A stretch of 64,000 nt of DNA from Dysidea avara. Lineage: Eukaryota > Porifera > Demospongiae > Dictyoceratida > Dysideidae. The notes under the pieces were generated by a model that saw only the letters and a list, made by a program, of their open reading frames with translations, made no database searches and had not been told where the DNA came from. Location: positions 22,529,133 through 22,593,132 of the forward strand of contig NC_089274.1 of assembly GCF_963678975.1 (NCBI RefSeq). The letters are read 5' to 3'. A program made the translations under genes and the position numbers. Below are positions 35,801-46,100 of the stretch, piece after piece (positions within the stretch are counted from its first letter, which is position 1; the number at the start of each line of letters is the position of its first letter).

Positions 35801-38000
35801 ACAAAAATGTTTGGATGAAGCTAATGCTCGTGTTGAACTAGGTTTGTTCTAGCTAATGCAGAATGGTAAATGGTGGAAAAGTTTGGAAATCAACCCAGTG
35901 CCACCATCTATTGTTGAAAGAATAAAAACAGGCCCAAACCTAATCCATGCCATAACCCGCATTGCCTTGAATTACTGAGCATAAGTCGCCTGGAAATTAT
36001 CGGCATCGGAATCTGTAAGGTATATAGACTACAGAGTATATAGAAACTACCCAGTAACACTGGGCTGTTGTGCCTTCTAAAACATTTCTTACAATTGTTT
36101 TCATTTAAACGCTTTACAAGCTATGCTGGCTAACCAAGAAGTTGCACAAAAATTAATTTTGTATTGGAAACCAGTATGCTTTTGCATCTAACCTGACTCT
36201 CTCAAATGATCTTTGTATAACTTCTGTGAAATGGAGTTACCAAGGATCGTATGTCCCGCAAAAAAAATTCACAAAGAACCAACAAGGCACCAGAGAGATG
36301 AATTTGCACAATCTACCGATAATTGGTCAATCACTGGAGTATGGGGGTGCCGATAATTGGTACACAATAGGCTTTGCTGCAATTTAACTTATAACACAAT
36401 GTTCACTCATGTGAGCTAATTAAAATGCGCTAAGAGACTAAGGTTTTCTCTATTGAATACTTCAAACCAGAATGTTCATACATCATTGCAGTGAAGAATT
36501 ATAATCACTTGAAGAAATGATGCCAATAATTGACAACTTATAGTATGGCCTAGACATTTATTTCTGTCAAACAACTTTTTATCCCAGATACTAAATGAAA
36601 TATGAGCTGGAATTTATGTACAACACCAGAATCCACATAACAGTATTCATTGGAATCAATTTCATAACATTCTCATAGCTATGAAGATGTAGCTAGCAGA
36701 TCTCATTTTGCTTAATCATGGCAACTTGTGAATTTTATAAACTAAAATATAACCTATGCAGTTAATTCAAACTTTTGTTTCATTTGTGACATTATCGTAG
36801 TGAGGATTAATGAGTATCGAGATATCGGTATGCCATTGGAGCGTTCACCCTTCTAAAAGATCATTCAATTCTCCGGAAAGTGATTTCAACCTAAATGATC
36901 ATGACATGGCAGATGTGCCTTAATTTCCTCTGATTTTCCTTCTACTATATACTTGCTATTTCATGCACTTTCCAAATCTGGTCCAGAATCTGTGGTATCT
37001 ATACGTGTCATGGGTTATTATGCCATTTTTTACATGGCCCAGAACACCTAATGCATATTGTATGGGTAAATATGTTATACTGGATCGATTTATGCCATTT
37101 GGTGCAACAAAATTTACGTGATTTGGGCTTCTTCTAGCACCATCATGGCCATCATGGTGGCAGTGTGTTGCTGTATACACTCAGTAAACTATCTGAGGTA
37201 GGCGTGGTGGTACATGGCAACAAGTTCTTTTAAAATAGTTTTTTAGTAGCAAATGTATTATTGTACATGCCTGTACCTGCTGGTGATTTTGTCATGAACA
37301 AATGTCATACATCTTGGTGTTGTATATTTCATAGATCCCAAGGTTTATTCAAAGCCTGGCATTTACTTCTTTTGTAATGCTGTATACCTCCAGATGACTT
37401 AGGAGTTTATATGGGACCAGTTGTAAGTACTATATACACTCAGTATGTATGATTTGGTTGTAGTATATCAAAAATTAGCCCTGGCTTTAGCATGATTGAG
37501 ACAGAATTTAGATAATACACAAGTTTTAACTGAACTATATTTTCAATATAACACCAGAATAAAAGCACACCTCAGGACTTTCTATACAAGCACTTCATTC
37601 ATGTCTCAACCTATACCTGCAGTCTCAGTGAAACTGAGTGATGTATTAGTAACATAACTGTACCTAGTGACTTGTGAAGCTATCCATTGTTGGTGTACTA
37701 CTGCCTCTCATTAAGTGCTTGCTTCAGCACACTTCACATTGCCAAACTTTTCTTCCTGACACTTGCCATTTCTTGTGTTGCAACCTAAAAGATGACTCAT
37801 TGTGTGTTCTCCCTCAGCTATCCACTACAGGAACCCCTACCCACGACCAGTAAGTGCTGTGTCTGTTGTGTTGGTTACTGAGGAATTGTGCATAGGTACA
37901 TGTTGCTCCAGCGTTTGTGCCTGCCAGCAAGAGGAAGAAGGTTCAGTCTCGCAGGAGTGAACAGTCCAAACCAGTGTACATGCATTCACAAAATAAATAG
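29809..38000 (+). CDS. LYRM1: LYR motif-containing protein 1 (four exons, 115 aa)
   Basis: LYRM1 belongs to the small mitochondrial LYR-motif (Complex1_LYR) family that binds acyl carrier protein and assists Fe-S or respiratory assembly. Exons are 29809-29958, 35781-35841, 37818-37849 and 37896-38000. Phases 0, 1 and 0 join cleanly. Residues 1-50 hold RQEVLRLYGQIIRISRTW, with the L-Y-G form of the LYR motif, and KNEARRLFSLNKH. Exon 2 gives TDEDDIQKCLDEANARVEL, exon 3 gives IHYRNPYPRP, and exon 4 ends SKPVYMHSQNK. Each block aligns with vertebrate LYRM1 in order, and length is close to the human protein (about 122 aa). The start is the first ATG after an in-frame TGA. Intron 1 (5.8 kb) holds a transposon. 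The exon 2 donor (GTTTGT) is weak, and exon 3 is a 32 bp microexon. Confidence 0.9.
30782..34044 (+). pseudogene. DUF6589-like transposon protein (probable transposase), multi-exon and partly decayed
   Basis: Pieces in order: 30782-31036 (unstructured, Ser/Thr/Asn-rich), 31184-31356 (CGKEKTFELTPNRKRPIMSLG), 31362-31606 (NPSPKKIQEFNWSDICTELQ, then LVICMLLKKRCKFMSLVQ), 31679-31860 (YNYLQPFMLCMSASMLQPII), 32585-32700, 32750-33048 (FFRDQLTVARARGTAVLREP), 33091-33315 (WGRFFSNKSHERGTLNQLKH) and 33340-34044 (LHMEHLNGTLKSMLHNMGSN). GT/AG junctions join several pieces, for example at 31628/31678 and 33047/33090. A frameshift near 31358 and stops near 31605 and 33313 indicate decay. The DQLTVARARG and HMEHLN blocks are what I associate with DUF6589; this is from recall. 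It is likely the element's transposase by exclusion. Confidence 0.6.
34201..35515 (-). pseudogene. RecQ-like superfamily 2 helicase of the transposon, decayed
   Basis: Exon a runs 35515-35369 (start MESMDLGMD, donor cag|gtataa) and exon b 35310-35196 with a Walker A motif PTGYGKS. A third block (about 35165-34870) reads VVVITPLIALMVDQKNF and VQLVYISPENILNNRRF with an in-frame stop between. The last block (34827-34201) has motif III ALTATAT and motifs V-VI RVVIASSAFGMGVNIPD and QQTGRAGRNG. The DEAH motif expected after NYQQRLVA is not readable; the sequence there gives RSSLCSDVV. A stop follows DAIL at 34203. The zinc-binding RecQ C-terminus is absent. It lies tail to tail with the DUF6589-like gene. 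Confidence 0.78.
35842..37817 (+). other. LYRM1 intron 2
   Basis: Bounded by the exon 2 donor (gtttgt) and the ccctcag acceptor before exon 3. Apart from short AT-rich frames I see no gene or clear repeat in it. Confidence 0.5.
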
Positions 38001-38442
38001 TACCATCACATCATCATTGTATAACTGTCACTATCAAGTTTCAATGTATGCCCTTTGCTTAATGGAAAAGGTGTTGCAAAAATTTATTTGCTCCACTCCT
38101 TTTCAAGCTCATTACCCATGTGGGTACTTGTATGATTTACTGATCAATGGTATAATTCAACTAGTTAAAATACAAGAATAGAGGTTGCTGAAAAAAACAA
38201 AAGAAGCAAGAGCCGAATAAGTCCACATGTTGTTCTAGAACGATGGAGCATGTCAAAGCATATCACATTGGACAAGTAGAAAAGCTTAAAAGAGGGTATG
38301 CTGAGATTACTGCTACACAATAATCTCAATGGCTTGCTAGGACATAATAGTAGCTGACTAGCTGCCTTTACCATGCATGTCTATAAAATACAGTATTCAT
38401 TTCTACTGGAGCAAACACAGTACTTATACATTCCTGACTTAT

Positions 38443-38495
38443 AGATCTGTTAAGTCCAAATAGAGATCTGTTGAGTCCAAATAGAGATCTGTATG
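38443..38495. repeat. Short tandem repeat, 23 bp unit
   Basis: Two and a half copies of tagatctgttaagtccaaa, with a g/a change between copies. Confidence 0.75.
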
Positions 38496-38656
38496 TGGTT
38501 TTACTATATTAAAAGTTATACATAGTTCGTGTACTTTTTATGAATCCATTTATGCATGAGAAATTGTGCATAACATGATAATCATTACTAAACAAAGGTG
38601 CCTGTGGTGCTTGATGAAGTTACACAGTATACTACACACGTTCATCATCAACCACA

Positions 38657-38769
38657 ATACTCACTACTTTTGTGTAGTGACGTTCATTACTAATTTTGTA
38701 GTGAAGGTCACTACAGAGCCACTACAAAATTAGTAGTGAACGTTGCTACACAAAAAAAAAGTGAGTACT
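38657..38769. repeat. Palindromic MITE, 113 bp
   Basis: The arms atactcactacttttgtgt and the matching acacaaaaaaaaagtgagta enclose a loop near 38710. Pairing continues through actaattttgtagtg. Confidence 0.8.
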
Positions 38770-38786
38770 GTACGGGGCGGAAATTA

Positions 38787-39328
38787 CAGTGAAACCTCAT
38801 TAATAGGGCCACCTATGGGACCCATGATAAGTGGCCCTATTACTGAGGTGGCCCTATTACCGAAACCCTCATTAATGCGGCCATAAAACAAACTGGTCTT
38901 ATTATTGAGGTTTTCAACAAATATATTACGAAGCTTTCAACAAACCAGCCACCACATATTTACAATTGATCACTGTGTAGATTTTATCACAGAGAAAGGT
39001 AGGAATATAGCTACACTGTACCAGCATGACATAATGGTTGGAAAGTATACTGCTGGAATAATAGGTACAGCTTTTCAGTAGTGAAAATATGCACTTAAGA
39101 GGAGCAACTTTTGCAGTAATACCTTCACTGCCTGGTCAGCTGGCCTCTCTACTGAGAGAACATTGTATTAGTTTTACCAGTTTGGTCCTGTAGTATGTGG
39201 CCACTGGCCTTAATAATGAGGTGGCCCTATTAATAAAAATTAAATACATGTAATAATAATGGAAAATGTATTTGGACTTGCTGGACCTGGCCACTATAGT
39301 GAGGTGGCCACTAAGTGAGGTTTCACTG
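38787..39328. mobile_element. mariner/pogo-type MITE, 542 bp
   Basis: The termini CAGTGAAACCTC and GAGGTTTCACTG are flanked by TA on both sides (38785-38786 and 39329-39330). The interior has several copies of gaggtggccctatta, and no transposase. Related ends occur at 58338-58504. Confidence 0.85.
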
Positions 39329-39647
39329 TAGTAGTGAAATTCACAATGCCGCTGTGGTCATCGTGCAAGTGTGTACTTTTGGGTTCTGGTAGCAAACGTG
39401 CAGCTCTGATAAGTTAAGCAGGCAGTAGGTAGCGACACTATTGCTCTGGTAATATACATGCATACAGTTAAAATGATAGGGTTTCCATAGAGCATGCCAA
39501 TTGTGTATCACATTTTCTTGTTAAATGGCTGTACTTAGGGGATTTGACAACTTACTTTCCCTATAATGCACTTAACAATGTCATGCCCCACCCCCGGGTA
39601 GCCCCAGGGGTGGGGCAAGTGTAGATGTCGAATCCCGAGTTAATAGG

Positions 39648-39830
39648 TAGTTTGGCGGCGTCCGCCCTTCGCATGTAGTGAGATGGGGCGGGCGCCGCCA
39701 GACTAGTTGGTAGGTGCATAAATACTACCACTTTTTCTCGGCACGGCGCTTATCATGCTATCGATAAGCGCCGTGCTGAGGTCTGGCCACGCTAAACCAT
39801 AGATAATCTATGGCTAGACTAATAAATACT
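39648..39830. repeat. GC-rich nested hairpins
   Basis: One hairpin pairs tttggcggcgtccgccc with gggcgggcgccgccaga at 39650-39705. A second pairs ggcacggcgcttatc with gataagcgccgtgct near 39752-39780, and is followed by ggtctggccacgc. The second hairpin and tail resemble the terminal repeat of the 30211-35697 transposon, so this may be a short deletion derivative of that family. Confidence 0.65.
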
Positions 39831-40161
39831 CTGCTTCAAATTTCTACTCCCCTCCAGGCTCCTGGCTATGTTCTTGATAGTTCTTCCAAATTAACTGTAA
39901 TTGCACATCAGCATTATACCCCTGGAGGGTCCTGCTGATTAACAATAAATAATAATATATAATAATAACTTCCAACTTTCTAAGGTGGTGAGTTCTCTTA
40001 AGTGTTACGTTATAAAGGAAACAGACAGGCGTGAAGACGTAATGGATCGGGTCAATCCGGAAATTAAGATGTGTACAGTATGACTGCATTATGTCTCGCG
40101 TGAGAGTATGCATAAAAATCCCCAGCGCGCAATCTTTTCATAGAGTCGTAGGCTATACAAG

Positions 40162-43100
40162 ATGTATTTCCAGCTACTTCATCTGCTGTTGGTATCTTGG
40201 TTAACCAGTGTCGTATGTCAAGGTAAGTTGCTTCAGTCACGTCTGTATTAAAACTCGATCAAACATATAGTTATTTTAACTTTTCTATAGATTTTAGTTG
40301 CATAGCTCCCAAGCCTCTTTTGGAAGGAAGGCGACGGTTTGATGGTGTTGTATTCAGAACTAGAAATTACAGAAGTGGTTATCCAGCTACAGAGGCAAGA
40401 ATTAGTGGTGGTGGGTGGTGTTCTGGCCAGCAAGGAGAAAACGTCTTTGATGATCCTTTCCTAGAGGTTGACTTTGGTGATCAAGATGTCATATTTGATT
40501 CAGTGGCAACTCAAGGATTCTCCATAACATTATTCACAACTGTCTTTACAGAACGCTACCAAATTGAAATCGCAGGACAAGGTAGACATTTTCAACACAT
40601 AGCTACCCCAACAAACTCCACTTACCAAAATCCTGCTGTGAGTTAAAAAAAAAATGTCAATGGCATCTCATGTCTGCACATGTAGGTGTTCCCACTTGGT
40701 GAGAGAATTGTTAGTGATTCAAAACATAAGGAGACTCTGCCCAGATCATTTGTTGGTCACTTGTTAAGGATCAACCCATATGAGTGGAACAATGAAGATA
40801 ATGCTTGTACTAAGCTGGAGGTTTATGGATGTCCTCTGCTAGGTAGCATGTGATTAATTATGTTATGTTGAGGTTATGTTTGACCTGTGATATAATCAAC
40901 TTATCATTCAACAGTTTTCCCAATTTGGTTGTTATATCACATGTTCATATAGTGTGTCTGTGTGTGATTTAATGTATAGTAGGTGCCAAACAATGACCTC
41001 CTTAGTTTTTTTATAATAAGATATTGTATGTATGGTTTGTGGTGTTGCCAAACACTTGAATCAGACTATTAACACATTAATATATAAACCCTTATCAGCA
41101 AATCTGTTTTCTGCAATGTAGCTACTTAAATATGTATTAATTTGAGCAAGGGCACAGTCACAATGGCACAGGTGTTTGTATAGACTATAATTTGATATTT
41201 TGGCATTATTGTATTACAGAGTGTCACACAGAGAGTCGGTTAACCGCTACTCCAGGAGTGAACAGTGTTATGATAGGCAGTTCACAAATGTCTCATGGTA
41301 GCCTCTTCAACTTTGACGACACTGAAGTATTCTATTGTGCACCCACCAACCAGGGTAAACCTACCATTACCATCAGGTTCCGCACATCGGTGCTGCTAAC
41401 AGAGATTGGTATACATGGAAATGATAGATTTATTTTTAGCGACCACCATGTGACAAGATTCTCTTTGTCATATGAAAATGATGGTAACTTTACCGAATAC
41501 ATTCGTCAAACTGGAGTAACGGTATAAACATGGTTATTGAATATTGATGCATGTTGATGTTTGCTCTTTTTGCAGATGTTTAATGTTGCAGATCACGATC
41601 AACATTTCTTCGGACTCTGGCCTCCTATCAATACTACCAGTATTAAGTTTACCATTAATGGTTGGAACGGTGAACCTTGTCTGAGTCTGTTGCTGCTAGG
41701 CTGTGGTGCAGATAATGGTAACGAATTTGTGGCTAAATGTGTTTCATAGTAATATACTACATCATGTGCTTCCTGCATGTGTCAGTTACCAGTATTTATC
41801 ACGATAAGGCTATGAGCTATTTCCTGTTATGTATAGAGGTAGTAGTTTGTGTTCCTATTATATAATGAATGCAGGCATGTACTATGCCAGAGGAGGTTGG
41901 ACATGTTCATGTGAGCTGTACATTTTCATTGGAAAATCTTCATTTCAAGACAATTTTATTAAAACTATAGTGCATTTGAAAGCCTAAATCTAACAGCGTA
42001 ATAAACCCCAGTCAACCCCACTGATTAAGCTGGTAAAGAAGCCAGAGTTTAAAGCGCCAATAAAACAAATTACTCAAAATCTGTTTCATTGAGGAGGGTA
42101 ATACAGCGATCTCAGTATAACTCAGTGAAGGATCGTTGTTTCATTATAGAAAACGTATGTGATAAGTCTGGTGAAGTTGTATGCATCAAATTGCAATTTA
42201 TTAATTCATCCCAAAATCTAGAGTGCTTTTAGAAAACAAAGTACATTGCCTTGAAGTTTACGTGAAGGACAATCTGAATATCTAACGAATCCCAGTGAAC
42301 CCCATTGTTTTTTAGTTTAGTATTGCGACTATTGAGGGTCACGTGAAACACCAAACAAAAGAATGCAATTAAGAGCAATATATTTAAATAGTGCTTAAAG
42401 CGCGTCCAACCTCCTCTGGCCACAAGTCTTTCTGGATATTCTGGCCACAAGTCTTTCTGGATATTCTAGTAAGTTCGATATAAGTGTTGATTGAGTGAAT
42501 TAACACTTCAGGAGGTGGTGACTTTGACTAGTCACTTGAAAGTTAGTGTATGCAAGCCAAAGTATATTAACACCTTTCCTGTTAATTCAAGGGAAGCCTG
42601 TGGACTTGTGGCTGTCATTTTTGATGGCCCATACTGGAGTTAGATGCTATTATTTATTTAGATGCTCTCTCTTATCAAACAGTACTGTAGTACCGTTTAA
42701 GTAGGGATTGCAGTGAAACTTTCGCTTGCCACCCAAAATTCCGCCTTTAAAATTACCCTAGAGACATTTTACGTGACCAAAATCACCTTTATGGAATAGT
42801 ACTAGTCCATATAATACATAAAACAGCATCAAATGCAACAAAACACTTACAGGTGGCCAGATATAAAACTTTTAAAAATCGCTAAAACTCGAATTTTAGC
42901 CTCACTGCCTCACTCACTGACCACAGTCGCAAGGCTGGAGGCCAAACGAAGCAGCGCATGGCCACCATTTTATGCCACAATAACAAACTCACCAGTGGGA
43001 TGTGCCTTTTGGGGTTCCGACGAGTGTAGGTCCTTTGCGCCTTGTCTGGCTGCTTGTCTTCTTCATGCATACAACGAAACCATATCGAGGCATTAATTTT

Positions 43101-46100
43101 CCGCTTCAACACTTTTTTTAAGCAGCATAATAGACGCCACAAGATTATTTAAGAGGCTTAGACTGTGCTATGCTACTGTACAGGAGGTACTGGTACTAGA
43201 TAGCTACCTGTATCTTTGCGATAGGTCACAAGATCAAATAATAATCACGTCCATTCTTTATTCTACGCATTATGAATCTATCGATTGAATCCATGATGAC
43301 GCACCCCTTTTATGCTAGGTGATGGAATAGCTAGTCAGTAACCACACACCTTCAAGTTGGAAGGCTGACTAATAATTGATCGAAGTCACGATGACCATGC
43401 CCAATTTGGGCAAGTGCACATCTTTGCAGACTGACTCGAGATACTCTAATACAGCAGTCACCCTAATAGAACAGTCACATGTTTATAGCTAGCTGTACGC
43501 TTTAAGAAAAAATTTGTATATTAAAAATTAAAAATGAAGTAGGGATCCAAGTGGTAAAAAGTAGTGAAACAAGAGATGAATGATAGTAGTTATTACAGCA
43601 TAGCTCGGTGGGAAATCCCTATTTTGGCATTGGACACAAAATAATTGCTATACCATGCCAAAGTAGGAATTTCCCACCGAGCTATGCTGTAATAGCTACT
43701 ATCGTTCATCTCTTGTTTCACAACTTTTTACCGCTTGGATCCCTACTTCATTTTAAATTTATAATTTTTAATATACTAGTATTATTCCTTCTTTGTGTCC
43801 CATTTCTTCTCATAGTGCAAGGTGTCGATTTGCGGTAGTGTGTGATGGCTTCCCTATATGTTTGTAACAGAATTTGTACTTTTAGATTGATTACAGAATA
43901 TCGTTCTTTGTTTCAATACTATGTAACGGGCTGAACATAGCTGAAAACAAAGCATATCTGCAAGTGTAGGCAACTTTCCTTGTTTCACTACTTTTTGTAT
44001 CTGCAATCCCTAGGTAATTGAACCTTGTATTGTACTTGTATGAATAGGTGTTTTTTAAATTTATTTTTTATTCATTTGTGATCATAGCTGCTTCCATGTC
44101 AATTTTTGATACAACATATTGTATGGCTGATTCTTGTGTTTATTTAAATAACGAGTGTTAAACTGTGAAAATGACTAGTATTTAAGGATAGTACAAACTT
44201 TTCAAGTATTGTCTTGATAAACATTGTAAAAACTATCAGACAGTCACAGTAAACATGATGGAGTTTCTAAATGCAATGTCTTGTTTTATTTTGGGAAGAC
44301 TGGATCAACTGAAGAAGGTCATAAACGTACGTAGGAATTTTGAAAAGGGGTTTCCACTACAGCTAAGTGACTATTACATTAGGAGTAGTTTATATTGCAT
44401 CAACATTGTTGGTCAGAACAACGCTATAAGTGTTGCTATCATGTGAAAAACTATTACTTAACTAAGATAAAGATTTAAAATGTGTCCTGCTCCAGATTCT
44501 GGATTCTGGATTCTGGAAATCTGATGTCTCATTCTCAATGTTTCAGTAGTTAAGTGTGTGTAAACTTTAAAGGAATTCCTGAAACCCCCCGCATACTCCC
44601 CTGATAAATACATCTCTTTAATTAATTAACCCATTGCCAGCTGAATTCCTGGCGATTACTAGTTGAATCACCAAATTGCATCATATTACCCTTACCATAC
44701 ACAGAACTACTTAGTAATCATACATCTAAATCCTCGCTGTGAAATAGGGAACTCAATTGTGTTGTTTTTACTAACTGCAATGAAGTTATTACTCAGCAAA
44801 GTCTAAACATTGGTAAAAACCAGCCCAAACCCCAAACAAACAACGGAATCCTAACTAACTATCTACAAAGGTGCCTTACACTCCAAAGAACTATTCTATA
44901 CCGTTTACTTACAGTGCGATCCATTCCACAGCTGGTTTCTTCGTGATTTGTTCCATTTTTGCTGTTGCGCATGCGTATCTGCACCTGTGACCACCATGCC
45001 ATGTCTGGGATAAATCAACCGATTGCTGACTTTACCTGTCTCCATCGATGTGTAACACTTTATTATTAACAACTTGTTTTCAACTCAAGGAAAGATTTAA
45101 TTTGCCTATTATGAAAGGTTACACTTTATGCTATTACATAACAAATGCGCACTAGTCCGGGAAGGATCCTGTTATCCCAGAAACGGGACCCCTATGGGTG
45201 TGTCCACTTTAGCACTAGCACATCAGTTTATAGCGAAGCTAGATTTTATTTTCATTCGTGATTTATAATGCCATGCCACCGTATGGCGGCTACCACCATT
45301 AATGGGTTAATGGTACATATATCTCTTTAATATCTCATACCTCTTGTATGAGATATTATCATCGTACAGTACAATAGTATTATATAGTAGGGACAACGAA
45401 GGTGTGGGTGTGGCCCATGATAGAATATCACTCAAAAACCTGCCTCAATCTCCCCTCATGACGACATGACAGTATTGGTTGGGTAAGATCTATCTCAAAA
45501 GTGCTTTCATATTGACTTGAAACATTTTTGTCAAGTTGCTACAGAGTTACAAAAAAATCTAATGTAATTTTCTACTGCCTGCCTACCTGATGCATTCAGG
45601 CAAGCGTAATGGAAAAGACCCTACTTCTTTCACAGAAATGCTTCGGATTCACTTAAGAAGAAACCTTTGGCATATTGATAGCCATACAATACGTGCAAAT
45701 AGTTGTGATATTGTCTTACTTTTATCCTTCCATATACTGTACTATAGTGGCTATAGCACAGTATGGCTTTGATCTCCGGGCATGCACATTTCACGGTGTT
45801 ATTGTACCAACATATTGGAATACACGTGCAGGTACAGTTCAGTGAGGTGTTCTCCGTTGTAGACGAGATGTCACCTGCCACATCAATCAATCAACCAGGA
45901 AATGGACTTGCTTGTGAAATGGTATGTACAAAGTGTATCTGACTATTGTTCTAGGTGAGTTAGTCTGGCAAATAAGTCGACAGCTATAATATATACCAGA
46001 TCTTGGTGCCATTGGTATGTATCAGTATAGTAGGTGCAGCTGGAATGTAAGTTGACAGCCCTTGTGCTTTAATGTATATAATTATTAGATTCATGATTGC

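Noticed and set aside
42833-43142. Frames on both strands near 43 kb
   Set aside because: The sequence is a dispersed repeat also present near 20.2 kb, with no conserved frame.
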